A stretch of DNA of 13,893 nucleotides, from the NCBI GenBank assembly GCA_903840235.1, contig CAIMFE010000114.1, positions 1 to 13,893 on the forward strand. Reading direction: 5' to 3'. Each line of letters begins with the position of its first letter. Position 1 is the stretch's first letter. This document shows, in pieces, positions 1-7,715 of this stretch. Position numbers and translations under genes: made by a program. This stretch comes from an uncultured Opitutia bacterium (GTDB lineage: Bacteria > Verrucomicrobiota > Verrucomicrobiia > Opitutales > UBA953). Under the pieces are notes generated by a model, which did no database searches, was not told the origin of the DNA, and saw only the letters and a program-made list of their open reading frames with translations.

Positions 1-242
1 AGCAGCGCACAGAAGCGATGCGTACCCGCATGACTATTACCGAGAAGAGTAAAACACGCGTTGAAGAAACCCTTTGGGATTTCCGTACCTACTCGGCCGC
101 AGAACTTAAATCACTCATCGCAAAAATTAAGACCTTCGAGTTAGTAGCCTGTCACGATTTCCATTATAGTATCCGACAGAAGCGTAAATTGAATGACGCC
201 TACACGGATATTATTTTGGTGTTGAAGAAGAAAACTAAATAG
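1..242 (+). CDS. C-terminal fragment of probable class I SAM-dependent methyltransferase (5' end outside window)
   Basis: The reading frame is open from base 3 to a TAG at 240-242 and has no stop at the window edge, so this is most likely the end of a longer gene. The Met at 18 is an internal residue or an unlikely start. The visible ~79 residues have the layout typical of the tail of class I methyltransferases. There is a W-x-F-R-T-Y segment followed by a helix (SAAELKSLI), then a phenylalanine-rich strand (FELVACHDF), then an acidic turn and a closing strand (DIILVLKKK). In that family this tail completes the beta-sheet after the SAM-binding core. The SAM-binding motifs themselves would lie upstream of the window, so the family call is an inference and the substrate is unknown. 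Its stop overlaps the lexA stop region by 8 bp on the opposite strand. Confidence 0.55.
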   Translation, partial: QRTEAMRTRMTITEKSKTRVEETLWDFRTYSAAELKSLIAKIKTFELVACHDFHYSIRQKRKLNDAYTDIILVLKKKTK

Positions 243-894
243 GGCGGACGACGGACTTCGCGATACCCTGAATCACGAGCTCATTCGCAGGATAGAGTTC
301 GGGATAGTTTTTATTTTCGGCTTTAAGATAAACTTTTGAGCTTTGCTTGATTAAACGCTTCAAGGTCGTTTCACCGTCAATCAATGCCGCTACGATATCG
401 CCATGTTTAGGAACGCCGGGTTCGATGATCACCGTATCGCCGTCGTTGATATTGGCGTCGATCATAGAGTCACCACGAACGCGCAGTGCGAAAGATTGGG
501 GAGGGCGGCGGCGGGAACCTTCGGAGATGGGAGCTTGGATGCTGGCGAGTACGCCGGAAGATTCGGTGTAGTCGGGGAAGCCGGCTGCGATGGAGCCCAT
601 TAAAGGAATGTTGGAGACTTCTAAGGAATTCTCATCGGGGCCTTCGTAGCGGATGACCGTCTCGGAAAGATCTACGGTGGCTTCAGGAGCTACTTTGTAG
701 GCACGGGCTGCTCCTGGTATTCTTTGGAGAACGCCTTTGCGCTCGAGGGCTTGGAGGTGGCCGAAAACAGCATTGGTGCTCGCGAAGCGGAACTTCGCTT
801 GAATGTCGCGGATGCTTGGCCAGTAGGAATGCTCGCTGACGTGAGCTTTCATGTAGTCCAAGATAGCCTTCTGCTTTTTGGTTAGTTCTTCCAT
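235..894 (-). CDS. lexA: LexA repressor (SOS regulator, self-cleaving S24 peptidase)
   Basis: 219 residues, normal for LexA. Residues 1-65 form a winged helix-turn-helix; the recognition-helix region (ASTNAVFGHLQAL, 38-50) keeps the Asn41-Ala42 pair found in E. coli LexA. The C-terminal half is an S24 peptidase with cleavage site Ala104-Gly105 (GSIAAGFP), nucleophile Ser143 (RGDSM) and general-base Lys179 (TTLKRL), so all self-cleavage residues are intact. The stretch between cleavage site and Ser143 is about four residues longer than in E. coli and contains an Arg/Pro-rich run (SRRRPP, 127-132). Family knowledge: LexA represses DNA-damage genes and is inactivated by RecA-stimulated self-cleavage. 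The ATG at 894 is preceded by no Shine-Dalgarno sequence but directly by a GAAC-N4-GTTC operator, indicating autoregulation. The 3' end overlaps the convergent methyltransferase fragment by 8 bp. Confidence 0.95.
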   Translation of the reverse strand: MEELTKKQKAILDYMKAHVSEHSYWPSIRDIQAKFRFASTNAVFGHLQALERKGVLQRIPGAARAYKVAPEATVDLSETVIRYEGPDENSLEVSNIPLMGSIAAGFPDYTESSGVLASIQAPISEGSRRRPPQSFALRVRGDSMIDANINDGDTVIIEPGVPKHGDIVAALIDGETTLKRLIKQSSKVYLKAENKNYPELYPANELVIQGIAKSVVRPI

Positions 895-932
895 AGTGAA
901 CGGATGTTCTATGAAACTTTGTTCACTGTCAA
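895..932 (-). promoter_or_regulatory. lexA promoter with probable LexA operator(s)
   Basis: On the lexA strand a perfect TTGACA -35 box lies at 932-927, with a weak -10 candidate TAGAAC (911-906) after 15 bp. Three GTTC/GAAC half-sites lie between the -35 and the start codon: GAAC at 898-901, GTTC at 906-909 and GTTC at 921-924 (plus-strand reading). The first two make GAAC-N4-GTTC, the form known as the LexA/DinR box in Bacillus-type bacteria. The outer pair forms a perfect GTGAAC (896-901) / GTTCAC (921-926) dyad. Binding here would cover the core promoter. Operator assignment rests on pattern and position only. Confidence 0.65.
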
Positions 933-965
933 TACCTCAGTTAAACTAGGGTATTTAGCAGGAAA

Positions 966-1703
966 TTACCCAATTAAGGCGGCAATATCTTCCGGCCTTT
1001 CGAGGTGTAAGGCATGGCCTGCCGACTCGATAACACTGATTCTGGCCTTGGGAATGCATTCGCCCATCCGGTAGCCAATCTCGATGAACTTCGGATCCTT
1101 TTCTCCGACGACGATGTCCACGGGGCAGCGCAGTTCTTTAAGTCGAGGCCACAGAGAAGGGAGGCTGGCGGTGCCGACATTTTCAAGACTCAGCGCCAGG
1201 CCTTCGGAAGTATTTTTTAAGCGACGTTCTAAAATTGGATCCAGGCGATCAGGCGGAAGTGACATCAAAGGACGAAAGAAAGTTTTTCCGTTCCAATATT
1301 TAATGAAAGGTTTAACGCCATGAATACGAATATACTGAGCTAAGGCCTGATCACCTTGTAATCGTTCGGCAGATTCTGTGACATCGGCAATACCCGGACT
1401 AGCTCCAATAAGAATAAGTTTTTGAATTCGATCAGGATGGTTAAGTGCCCAATTGAGTGCGAGTCGGCCGCCCATGGAGTAGCCTAGTAAAATGACTTGT
1501 TTGCTTGAGCCAACGGCCTGGGAAATGATTTCCATGTGAGCATCGACAGAATACTTTTGGGAGTCGGTTTCCTGTTTTAATTTTCCATGACCAGGCCAAT
1601 CGGGTGTAATCATTTCAATCAAATCATCATTCACGATCGATTGCAGAGGCTCGAAGTCTTGATGACTTCCCGTAAAACCATGGAGGGCGACTACTTTTAG
1701 CAT
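966..1703 (-). CDS. MenH-like alpha/beta hydrolase
   Basis: 245 residues covering a complete alpha/beta-hydrolase fold. There is an oxyanion-hole motif LHGFTGS (7-13), the PDWPGHG loop (34-40), a nucleophile elbow GYSMGG with Ser76, and a LIGASPGI strand (98-105). Asp203 (GEKDPKF) and His230 (SAGHALH) complete a Ser-Asp-His triad. LHGFTGS, GYSMGGR and the ASPG segment are all reminiscent of MenH, which makes 2-succinyl-6-hydroxy-2,4-cyclohexadiene-1-carboxylate in menaquinone synthesis, and the length fits. No other men gene is in the window, so a different small-molecule hydrolase remains possible. It lies 71 bp upstream of lexA on the same strand and starts 84 bp from a divergent flavin-reductase-like gene. 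No Shine-Dalgarno sequence precedes the ATG. No membrane or signal segment is seen, so it is expected to be cytoplasmic. Confidence 0.8.
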   Translation of the reverse strand: MLKVVALHGFTGSHQDFEPLQSIVNDDLIEMITPDWPGHGKLKQETDSQKYSVDAHMEIISQAVGSSKQVILLGYSMGGRLALNWALNHPDRIQKLILIGASPGIADVTESAERLQGDQALAQYIRIHGVKPFIKYWNGKTFFRPLMSLPPDRLDPILERRLKNTSEGLALSLENVGTASLPSLWPRLKELRCPVDIVVGEKDPKFIEIGYRMGECIPKARISVIESAGHALHLERPEDIAALIG

Positions 1704-1787
1704 TTTCAGAATAAGTTAGAGTGTGGAAATAAAATGAGACGTCGGGTTGCGAGTCGCCATGTTTCTTTAAAAGTGATTAACGAGATT

Positions 1788-2273
1788 ATGAAGAAAATAC
1801 GAGTTAAACCATGGAATCGTGTCGACGGCCCGATTTACAGCCTAGCAACGACTGCCCATGGCAAAGGAAATCTAAACATCTGTAGTTACGTAACGCCCAT
1901 ATCCATGAAGCCCAAGCGCTATATCGTTGGGGTGTATAAGGGAACCAAGACGCTCGAGAATTTGGAGTCTAATCCAATCGGAATTCTCAATTTCATGACC
2001 GATAAAATGTCGAACCTTGTTAATTTACTCGGCAAAAAATCTGGACACAAAATCGATAAAATAAAGAAGCTCGGTGAGCGCATTCAACGGACCGAGGATG
2101 GACTGTATGAATTGAAAGGTTCACTGGCGACGGTGAGACTTAAGTTCACGACGCGCCTAGATGGCGGCGATCATTGGGCATGGCTCGCCGAAGTTGTCTC
2201 CCACGAAAATCACAACGCGGACCAGCCTCTTACGTTAGATTATCTCAAACGTAAGAAAATTATTCTAGCGTAG
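1788..2273 (+). CDS. Flavin-reductase-like FMN-binding split-barrel protein
   Basis: 161 residues from the chosen ATG. The opening (PWNRVDGPIYSLATTAHGKGNLNICSY) and the following strand (RYIVGVYKGTKTLENLESNPIGILNFM) fit the flavin_reductase-like split barrel. There the polar S-L-A-T-x-A and N-I-C-S-Y stretches line the FMN site and the later T-x-x-N-L/I part forms the second strand pair. Such proteins bind FMN and either reduce free flavin with NAD(P)H or act as partners of monooxygenases; the substrate cannot be read here. An in-frame ATG at 1734 would add 18 Arg/Val-rich residues that do not look like the fold and would leave only 30 bp to the divergent hydrolase start. It does have a GGA eight bases upstream, so the longer form is possible. 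The stop is one base from the convergent speA stop. Confidence 0.72.
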   Translation: MKKIRVKPWNRVDGPIYSLATTAHGKGNLNICSYVTPISMKPKRYIVGVYKGTKTLENLESNPIGILNFMTDKMSNLVNLLGKKSGHKIDKIKKLGERIQRTEDGLYELKGSLATVRLKFTTRLDGGDHWAWLAEVVSHENHNADQPLTLDYLKRKKIILA

Positions 2274-2274
2274 T

Positions 2275-4224
2275 TTATTTCTTTTTCGATTTCCGCAGAC
2301 TCGATTTTTCTTCGCGATGCGGAATAAGATAAGTACGACCGCGCATTAAACGTTCATACAAATCAACCATCGCCACGCCTTCACGAGGGCGAACGGAGTC
2401 GGCCTTGGTCGCTTTATCGACCTGACGTTTAAGCATGCGACAAAGATCCTCGGAGTTATATTGAATCATATCGAGAATACGTCCCACGGAGTAACCCGGA
2501 ATACTTTCTTCGATGTAGAAACCGTCTTCTTCATCATCTTCTAAGAAAACGTGGGCTTCATTGACTCGACCAAATAGATTATGCAAGTCGCCCATGATAT
2601 CTTGATAGGCCCCAACCATGAAGGCGCCAATGTAGTAGGGTTGACCTTCTTTAAGGGGGTGAAGTGCTAAAGTGCGACGAACATCTTCGAGGTCGATAAA
2701 GTCATCCACCTTACCATCGGAATCGCAGGTGATATCCACCAGCGTTGCTTGAACTGAGGGACGTTCGTTGAGACGGTGAATCGGGGCGATTGGGAAGAGT
2801 TGATCAAGTGCCCAGTGGTCGAGCAGCGATTGGAATACGGAGAAATTACAGACGTATTGTTCCGCGAGCATGGAATCGAGGCGGGCGAGTTCATCAGGAA
2901 TATCCGACGTGCTCGAGAGGCTTTGACGGATTTGACGGCAGATGTCCCAGAAAAGTCGGTCGGCCATCGCACGATCAGCTAATTTTAAATTACCAAGATT
3001 AAAACGGGCATGAGCTTCTTCACGTTTTTGTTTGGCATCGTGATAACGTTCGAGGGGGTCGAACTTACGTTTATTTTTTCGAATCGCTTCTAGTTCACGA
3101 ACGATTTGGTGGGCTTTAGCATTAGGCTTACCTTCAAGATCTTCATCGCGTGAAATGCGATCAACGGCTTCAAAAATTAAAATCGAGTGAGGCGCGACTA
3201 TGGCGCGACCAGATTCCGAAACGATATCAGGAACTTCAATTTTACTTTCTTCGCAAATTTGTTTGATGTTCGCAACCACGTCACGCGCGTACACTTCCAT
3301 ACTGTAATTCATGGAGGACTCAAAAGCGGAACGACTGCCATCGTAATCGATACCGAGACCGCCACCGACATCGAGCAGGCCCATGGGGAAGCCCATGCGC
3401 TTGAGTTCGCAATAAAAGCGTGCTGCTTCCGTCACCGCTTTCTTGATGGTTCCAATATTCGGAACTTGTGAACCGATGTGGAAGTGAACGAGACGCAGGG
3501 CGTCCTTCATCTTGGCTTTCGTTAATTTTTCTGCCGCCACAACAATTTCAGAAGCCGTTAAGCCGAACTTGGCATTTTCACCTGTGCTGTCGGCCCATTT
3601 ACCTTCGCCTGCAGTGGTTAATTTAACGCGGATACCGATGTGTGGCTGAACGCCCATGCGACGGGCGATGCGGATGATGGCATCGACTTCAGAAAGTTGT
3701 TCGACGACGATGATTGTTTGTTTGCCGAGGCGGCGACCCATCAAGGCGAGCTCAATATACTCTTCATCTTTGTATCCGTTACAGATGAGTAAGGCTTTAC
3801 GATTTTCGAGTAAGGCCAGGGCGATAATTAATTCTGGTTTGGAACCAGCTTCCAATCCGAAATCGTACTCTTCACCGGCATCGAGAATTTCTTCTACGAC
3901 TTCGCGCAGTTGATTTACTTTAATCGGAAAAACTCCGCGATAACGTGCGTGGTAATCTTCTTCTTCGATCGCCCGACGAAACGCTTCGTTGATTTGGGTG
4001 ACGCGTTGACGGAGTAAATCTTGAACGCGAATTGTGAGGGGCGGTTTTAAGCCGGACGCTTCCGCTTCCTTAACAATGTCGGCGATGCGAATCTTACGAT
4101 GATCACCTTTCGGGTGAACACAAAGATTCCCTTGGGTGTCGACGGAGAAGTTATTACCTCCCCAGCGTTTGAAGCCGTAGTAATCTTCGGCGTGTTTGAT
4201 GGTCCAAGACGGTTGTTTGCTCAC
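2275..4224 (-). CDS. speA: Biosynthetic arginine decarboxylase (PLP-dependent)
   Basis: 649 residues, the usual size of SpeA (about 630-660). It converts arginine to agmatine and CO2, the first step of putrescine synthesis by the agmatine route. The N-terminal TIM-barrel domain carries the PLP Schiff-base lysine Lys102 in GVFPIKVNQ, the HFHIGSQ strand (247-253), the glycine-rich phosphate loop DVGGGLGIDYDG (285-296) and SESGRAIVAPHS (336-347). A helical insertion (about 360-460) is the SpeA-specific feature. The C-terminal beta domain has the catalytic Cys500 in DITCDSDGK. The end is a basic tail (RKSKKK). All key residues are present. It is monocistronic as far as visible and has no Shine-Dalgarno sequence before the ATG. 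An AGACA-N6-TGTCT dyad lies 15 bp upstream. No agmatinase or agmatine deiminase gene is adjacent. Confidence 0.96.
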   Translation of the reverse strand: MSKQPSWTIKHAEDYYGFKRWGGNNFSVDTQGNLCVHPKGDHRKIRIADIVKEAEASGLKPPLTIRVQDLLRQRVTQINEAFRRAIEEEDYHARYRGVFPIKVNQLREVVEEILDAGEEYDFGLEAGSKPELIIALALLENRKALLICNGYKDEEYIELALMGRRLGKQTIIVVEQLSEVDAIIRIARRMGVQPHIGIRVKLTTAGEGKWADSTGENAKFGLTASEIVVAAEKLTKAKMKDALRLVHFHIGSQVPNIGTIKKAVTEAARFYCELKRMGFPMGLLDVGGGLGIDYDGSRSAFESSMNYSMEVYARDVVANIKQICEESKIEVPDIVSESGRAIVAPHSILIFEAVDRISRDEDLEGKPNAKAHQIVRELEAIRKNKRKFDPLERYHDAKQKREEAHARFNLGNLKLADRAMADRLFWDICRQIRQSLSSTSDIPDELARLDSMLAEQYVCNFSVFQSLLDHWALDQLFPIAPIHRLNERPSVQATLVDITCDSDGKVDDFIDLEDVRRTLALHPLKEGQPYYIGAFMVGAYQDIMGDLHNLFGRVNEAHVFLEDDEEDGFYIEESIPGYSVGRILDMIQYNSEDLCRMLKRQVDKATKADSVRPREGVAMVDLYERLMRGRTYLIPHREEKSSLRKSKKK

Positions 4225-4238
4225 GTGTGTAGAGCGTC

Positions 4239-4254
4239 AGACATTTAATTGTCT
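4239..4254. promoter_or_regulatory. Inverted repeat AGACA-N6-TGTCT upstream of speA
   Basis: A perfect 5-bp dyad with a 6-bp A/T spacer (TTTAAT) begins 15 bp upstream of the speA start and 81 bp upstream of the divergent glycosylase gene. Its size and position suit a dimeric repressor site, but it is short enough to occur by chance. The regulator is unknown. Confidence 0.3.
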
Positions 4255-4334
4255 CGCCGAGAGTGCAAGGGGAAATCGTGACAAGTTTAACCTTCGGACT
4301 CGACCCCTTGGCGTCCTGGGTTTGAGATAGGTGC

Positions 4335-5063
4335 ATGTCCGCGTCCGACATAATCAAAGCCACAATAAAATTACGTTCACAATTACGTGATCTGCAATTT
4401 CCCAGTCCGGCTGATTATGTTTACAGTCCCTTGGACTACGCTTGGGAGTCGCACGAAGCGTATTTAACCCAATACGGTGCAATCGGACCGAAAAAAGTAC
4501 TTTTTTTAGGGATGAATCCTGGTCCGTTCGGAATGGCGCAGACGGGAATTCCTTTTGGAGAAATTGAGTCGGTTCGTGACTGGATGGGACTGGAGCGGCC
4601 CGTGGGTCGCCCCGATCGAGAGCACCCTAGTAAAAAAGTCACGGGCTTTGCCTGCACGCGCTCGGAGGTGAGCGGACGAAGACTCTGGGGATTATTTAAA
4701 GAGCGATTTGGTTCCGCCGATAATTTTTTCAAAGATCATTGGGTGCATAATTATAATCCATTACTATTTATCGAAAATACAAAAATTGGACGCAATGTTG
4801 TCCCAGAAGAACTTCCGGCTGAATCCATTCGCACCGTCAATGAAGCGTGTGATGCGTATCTGCGAGTGTTGGTGAATGAGATGAAAATTAAAACCGTCGT
4901 AGGTGTGGGTGGATACGCCGAAACCCGCGCCCGTGAAGCACTCGAGGGTTATCCAATTCAATTTGCGAAGGTCTTACATCCGAGTCCGGCTAGTCCGGTT
5001 GCGAATCGTGGATGGGCTGAGGCAGCCACGCGTGAACTTAAAGCACAAGGAGTCTGGCCATAA
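4335..5063 (+). CDS. SMUG1-type uracil-DNA glycosylase
   Basis: 242 residues. The segment GMNPGPFGMAQTGIPFGE (59-76) is nearly the vertebrate SMUG1 motif 1 and contains the catalytic Asn61 (equivalent to human Asn85). VHNYNPL (137-143) supplies the uracil-specificity Asn139 (human Asn163 position). HPSPASPVANRGW (215-227) is the motif 2 DNA-intercalation loop with His215 (human His239 position). Family knowledge: SMUG enzymes excise uracil and oxidised pyrimidines such as 5-hydroxymethyluracil from single- and double-stranded DNA at the start of base-excision repair. Bacterial members are known but sparsely distributed. Fold and catalytic residues are complete, so activity is expected. The ATG at 4335 is preceded by AGGTG at one-base spacing, a poor ribosome site. 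The stop overlaps the next start as TAATG, pointing to translational coupling. Confidence 0.93.
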   Translation: MSASDIIKATIKLRSQLRDLQFPSPADYVYSPLDYAWESHEAYLTQYGAIGPKKVLFLGMNPGPFGMAQTGIPFGEIESVRDWMGLERPVGRPDREHPSKKVTGFACTRSEVSGRRLWGLFKERFGSADNFFKDHWVHNYNPLLFIENTKIGRNVVPEELPAESIRTVNEACDAYLRVLVNEMKIKTVVGVGGYAETRAREALEGYPIQFAKVLHPSPASPVANRGWAEAATRELKAQGVWP

Positions 5064-5869
5064 TGGCATTGATTGAATCCATTTTAGCTCGTCCGTATTT
5101 CCGACAAAAACTTTGGCAGTGGTGGTATCCTTATTTTACCCGCAAAGTTAAAAGCCAAGGAATCGATTTCCTGAATTATGCTTTTGAGACTGATCCGCGT
5201 TTGCAGATTCCGCTGGAGGTTTCGGATGAACCAAATCGACCTAATATTCAGCTTTATCATCACATCGCTTCGTATGCAGATTTTAAAAATAAAAGAGTAC
5301 TCGAGGTAAGTTGCGGACACGGTGGAGGAGCCTCTTATCTTACTCGATATCTAAAGCCTGCCGAATATGTCGCGATGGATTTAAATCCTGCGGCCATTGA
5401 ATATTGTCGAGGCCGTCACGCCGTGACTGGATTAAAATTCATGCAAGGTGATGCGATGAACTTACCTTTCGCTGATGAAAGTTTTGATATCGTAATCAAC
5501 GTTGAGGCCTCCCACTGCTATCCTCATTTTTCGCAATTCTTGAAAGAAGTTACCCGTGTTTTAAAACCGGGTGGGCATTTAGTATATGCCGATTTAAGAT
5601 ATGAAAGTGGGGTAGACGAGTGGATGCAGGATTTATTCGGTCAGCCCTCACTGCGTGTGAAGCAGATGCGTTTGATTAATCCTGAAATTATACGGGGCAT
5701 GGAATTAAACACTCCACGTTATACGCAAATGGTAAAAGACTGTTTGCCCAACTATTGGCATAAACTAGCCCTCGATTTTGCGGGCGTAAAGGGATCGAGA
5801 CTTTATCGCGATGCGCAGAGCGGTGAACTTACTTATCGTTCACTCCACCTGACTAAGATTAAAAATTAA
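5063..5869 (+). CDS. Class I SAM-dependent methyltransferase (phthiotriol-dimycocerosate/Rv2952-like)
   Basis: 268 residues. A Rossmann methyltransferase core spans about 65-180. Motif I is LEVSCGHGGGASYL (80-93), an acidic strand end AMDLNP has Asp106, the adenine-contacting GDAMNLPF is at 129-136, motif IV-like FDIVINVEASHCYPHF spans 141-156, and LKEVTRVLKPGGHLVYADLR (160-179) follows. The SCGHGGG glycine loop with NVEASHCYPHF resembles the actinobacterial phthiotriol/phenolphthiotriol methyltransferases and their wider relatives. Those act on lipid or polyketide hydroxyl groups; that substrate is not implied here. The N-terminus has an aromatic, basic amphipathic stretch (PYFRQKLWQWWYPYFTRK) that could touch a membrane. 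AAGGAG at 5047-5052, ten bases before the ATG, is the best-placed Shine-Dalgarno in the window. It is coupled to the upstream glycosylase and overlaps the convergent ABC-F stop by 4 bp. Confidence 0.85.
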   Translation: MALIESILARPYFRQKLWQWWYPYFTRKVKSQGIDFLNYAFETDPRLQIPLEVSDEPNRPNIQLYHHIASYADFKNKRVLEVSCGHGGGASYLTRYLKPAEYVAMDLNPAAIEYCRGRHAVTGLKFMQGDAMNLPFADESFDIVINVEASHCYPHFSQFLKEVTRVLKPGGHLVYADLRYESGVDEWMQDLFGQPSLRVKQMRLINPEIIRGMELNTPRYTQMVKDCLPNYWHKLALDFAGVKGSRLYRDAQSGELTYRSLHLTKIKN

Positions 5870-7671
5870 CCCTTTCGAGATTCGAGCTCTAGCCAACGCT
5901 GCATGGCGACGTTGTGTTCTGCTTCGATGGTTTGAAGGCGTTTCTGTAATTCAGCAAAAAGTGCCCCACCATTTTTGTAGACATCGGGGTCGGCTAATTG
6001 AGCCGCAATTTTAGATTGTTCCGCTTCGAGTTCGGCAATCTTCCCAGGCAGCTCGATGATATCTTGGCGGTCTTTATTGCTTAATTTAGCTGACTTACCG
6101 GCGGCTGGTTTTGTTTCTGGTGCAGCAATCGTTTTGGCCGCAACGGGCTGTCCGCGTTTGCTGTTCGCGATACGTTCCACTTCATTACGCCAATCGGTAT
6201 AACCACCGGCATGTTCGGTCACGACACCATTGCCTTGAAAGACGAGCGTGCTCGTGACCACGTTATCGAGGAAGTCTCGATCGTGACTGACGATGATAAG
6301 CGTGCCTTTATATTCGACTAAAAGATCTTCAAGCACGTCTAAAGTTTCCGCGTCTAAATCATTCGTTGGTTCATCGAGGACCAATACATTGGCGGGTTTG
6401 GTGAACAGACGGGCGAGGAGCAGTCGATTACGTTCACCCCCGGAGAGCACTTTAGCTTTGGAGCGCGCACGGGTAGGTTCGAAAAGAAAATCCTGAAGGT
6501 AGCTGATGACATGTCGGGATCGTCCTTGAACTTCTACGGTGTCGGAATCTCCCGCAAGATTTTCAGCGACGGTTAAATTATCGTTAATCAATCCACGCAT
6601 TTGGTCGAAGTAAACGACTTCGAGTTTGGTACCAAATTTAATATTACCACCGGTGGGCTCGAGTTGGCCCATTAACATTTTAACTAAAGTAGTTTTGCCA
6701 GCGCCGTTGGGGCCAATGAGACCGACCTTATCTCCACGATTTAATCGGAAGGTGAAATCGCGAATAATTTTCTGATCCTTGCCGTAAGAAAATTCAATGT
6801 TTTCGGCTTCCACGACGCGTTCGCCTGAGCGATCGGCGTTACTAATTTCCATTTTAGCTGCACCCGTGACACTGCGCATATCAGCACGAACCTGTCGGAG
6901 GACTTTTAACGCCTCCATACGGGCATTGGACTTGGTACGACGAGCGCCTGGACTTCTGCGCGACCAGGCTTCTTCTTGAGAAAGCTTTTTATCGAAGGCC
7001 GCTTTTTGACGTTCCTCCGCGATAAATAATTCTTCTTTTCTAATTAGGTAAGTATCGTAATCGCAAGACCAGCTCATGAGCTTTCCGCGGTCGAGTTCGA
7101 TGATACGATTCGCCATGCGACGGAGAAAAGCGCGATCGTGCGTCACAAATAAAAGTGGAATTTTTTCTTCGAGCAGAAATTCTTCCATCCAGAGAATCGA
7201 TTCCAAGTCCATGTGATTGGTTGGTTCATCGAGTAAAAGTAAATCCGGTTTCGCCGCTAGGGCTTGGGCGAGTAGGCAGCGACGTTTCAAACCACCCGAT
7301 AAATCATCAAACGCTTTTTCGGGATCGAGACCGAGGCGTTCGATTAAACTATCCACGCGCACATCGCGTTCCCAGTCTTCTTCAATGGAGTCGGTACGTA
7401 AGCCACTTTCCACAATGCTGCGCACGTTGCCAGGTAAGTGATGGGGGATTTCTTGGGTTAAACGGGCCTGCGTGACACCATCGGGATGCGTCACCGCTCC
7501 GGAATCGGGTGCCATTTCTCCGGCGGCAATGCGCATGAGGGTAGTTTTACCTGCTCCATTGCGTCCTAATAAACAAACTCTTTCACCTTCTTCGATTTGT
7601 AGATTTAAGTGATCAAGCACAGCTGGTCCGCCAAAATTAACGCAGATATCGAGTAAACTTAAGAGAGCCAT
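5866..7671 (-). CDS. uup: Uup-type ABC-F ATPase
   Basis: 601 residues with two ABC domains and no membrane segments, the ABC-F design. Domain 1: Walker A GRNGAGKT (36-43), signature LSGG (124-127), Walker B with DEPT (148-151), then NHMDLESILW and the His of THDR. Domain 2: Walker A GPNGAGKT (320-327), LSGG (409-412), DEPT (433-436) and SHDR. The linker (about 211-270) is long, Lys/Arg-rich and helical (RQKAAFDKKL...RSPGARRTKSNARMEALK), the ABC-F P-site tRNA-interaction motif region. A C-terminal Ala/Lys linker (505-530) leads to a coiled coil (about 535-598, KIAELEAEQSKIAAQL), which distinguishes Uup from EttA/YbiT types. Uup is linked to ribosome function and to DNA-transposon precise excision. 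It follows the MFS gene by 44 bp on the same strand. Confidence 0.9.
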   Translation of the reverse strand: MALLSLLDICVNFGGPAVLDHLNLQIEEGERVCLLGRNGAGKTTLMRIAAGEMAPDSGAVTHPDGVTQARLTQEIPHHLPGNVRSIVESGLRTDSIEEDWERDVRVDSLIERLGLDPEKAFDDLSGGLKRRCLLAQALAAKPDLLLLDEPTNHMDLESILWMEEFLLEEKIPLLFVTHDRAFLRRMANRIIELDRGKLMSWSCDYDTYLIRKEELFIAEERQKAAFDKKLSQEEAWSRRSPGARRTKSNARMEALKVLRQVRADMRSVTGAAKMEISNADRSGERVVEAENIEFSYGKDQKIIRDFTFRLNRGDKVGLIGPNGAGKTTLVKMLMGQLEPTGGNIKFGTKLEVVYFDQMRGLINDNLTVAENLAGDSDTVEVQGRSRHVISYLQDFLFEPTRARSKAKVLSGGERNRLLLARLFTKPANVLVLDEPTNDLDAETLDVLEDLLVEYKGTLIIVSHDRDFLDNVVTSTLVFQGNGVVTEHAGGYTDWRNEVERIANSKRGQPVAAKTIAAPETKPAAGKSAKLSNKDRQDIIELPGKIAELEAEQSKIAAQLADPDVYKNGGALFAELQKRLQTIEAEHNVAMQRWLELESRKG

Positions 7672-7715
7672 TGTGGGTGGTTTGCTAGAAACTAAAATGA
7701 TAAGCGAGAAAACAT

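Noticed and set aside
1734..1787. N-terminal extension of the flavin-reductase-like gene to the ATG at 1734
   Set aside because: The extra 18 residues do not fit the fold and leave only 30 bp to the divergent gene; kept as an alternative start only.
3187..3471. 94-residue plus-strand open frame inside speA
   Set aside because: It is antisense to the PLP-binding barrel of speA; composition and lack of start context suggest a shadow.
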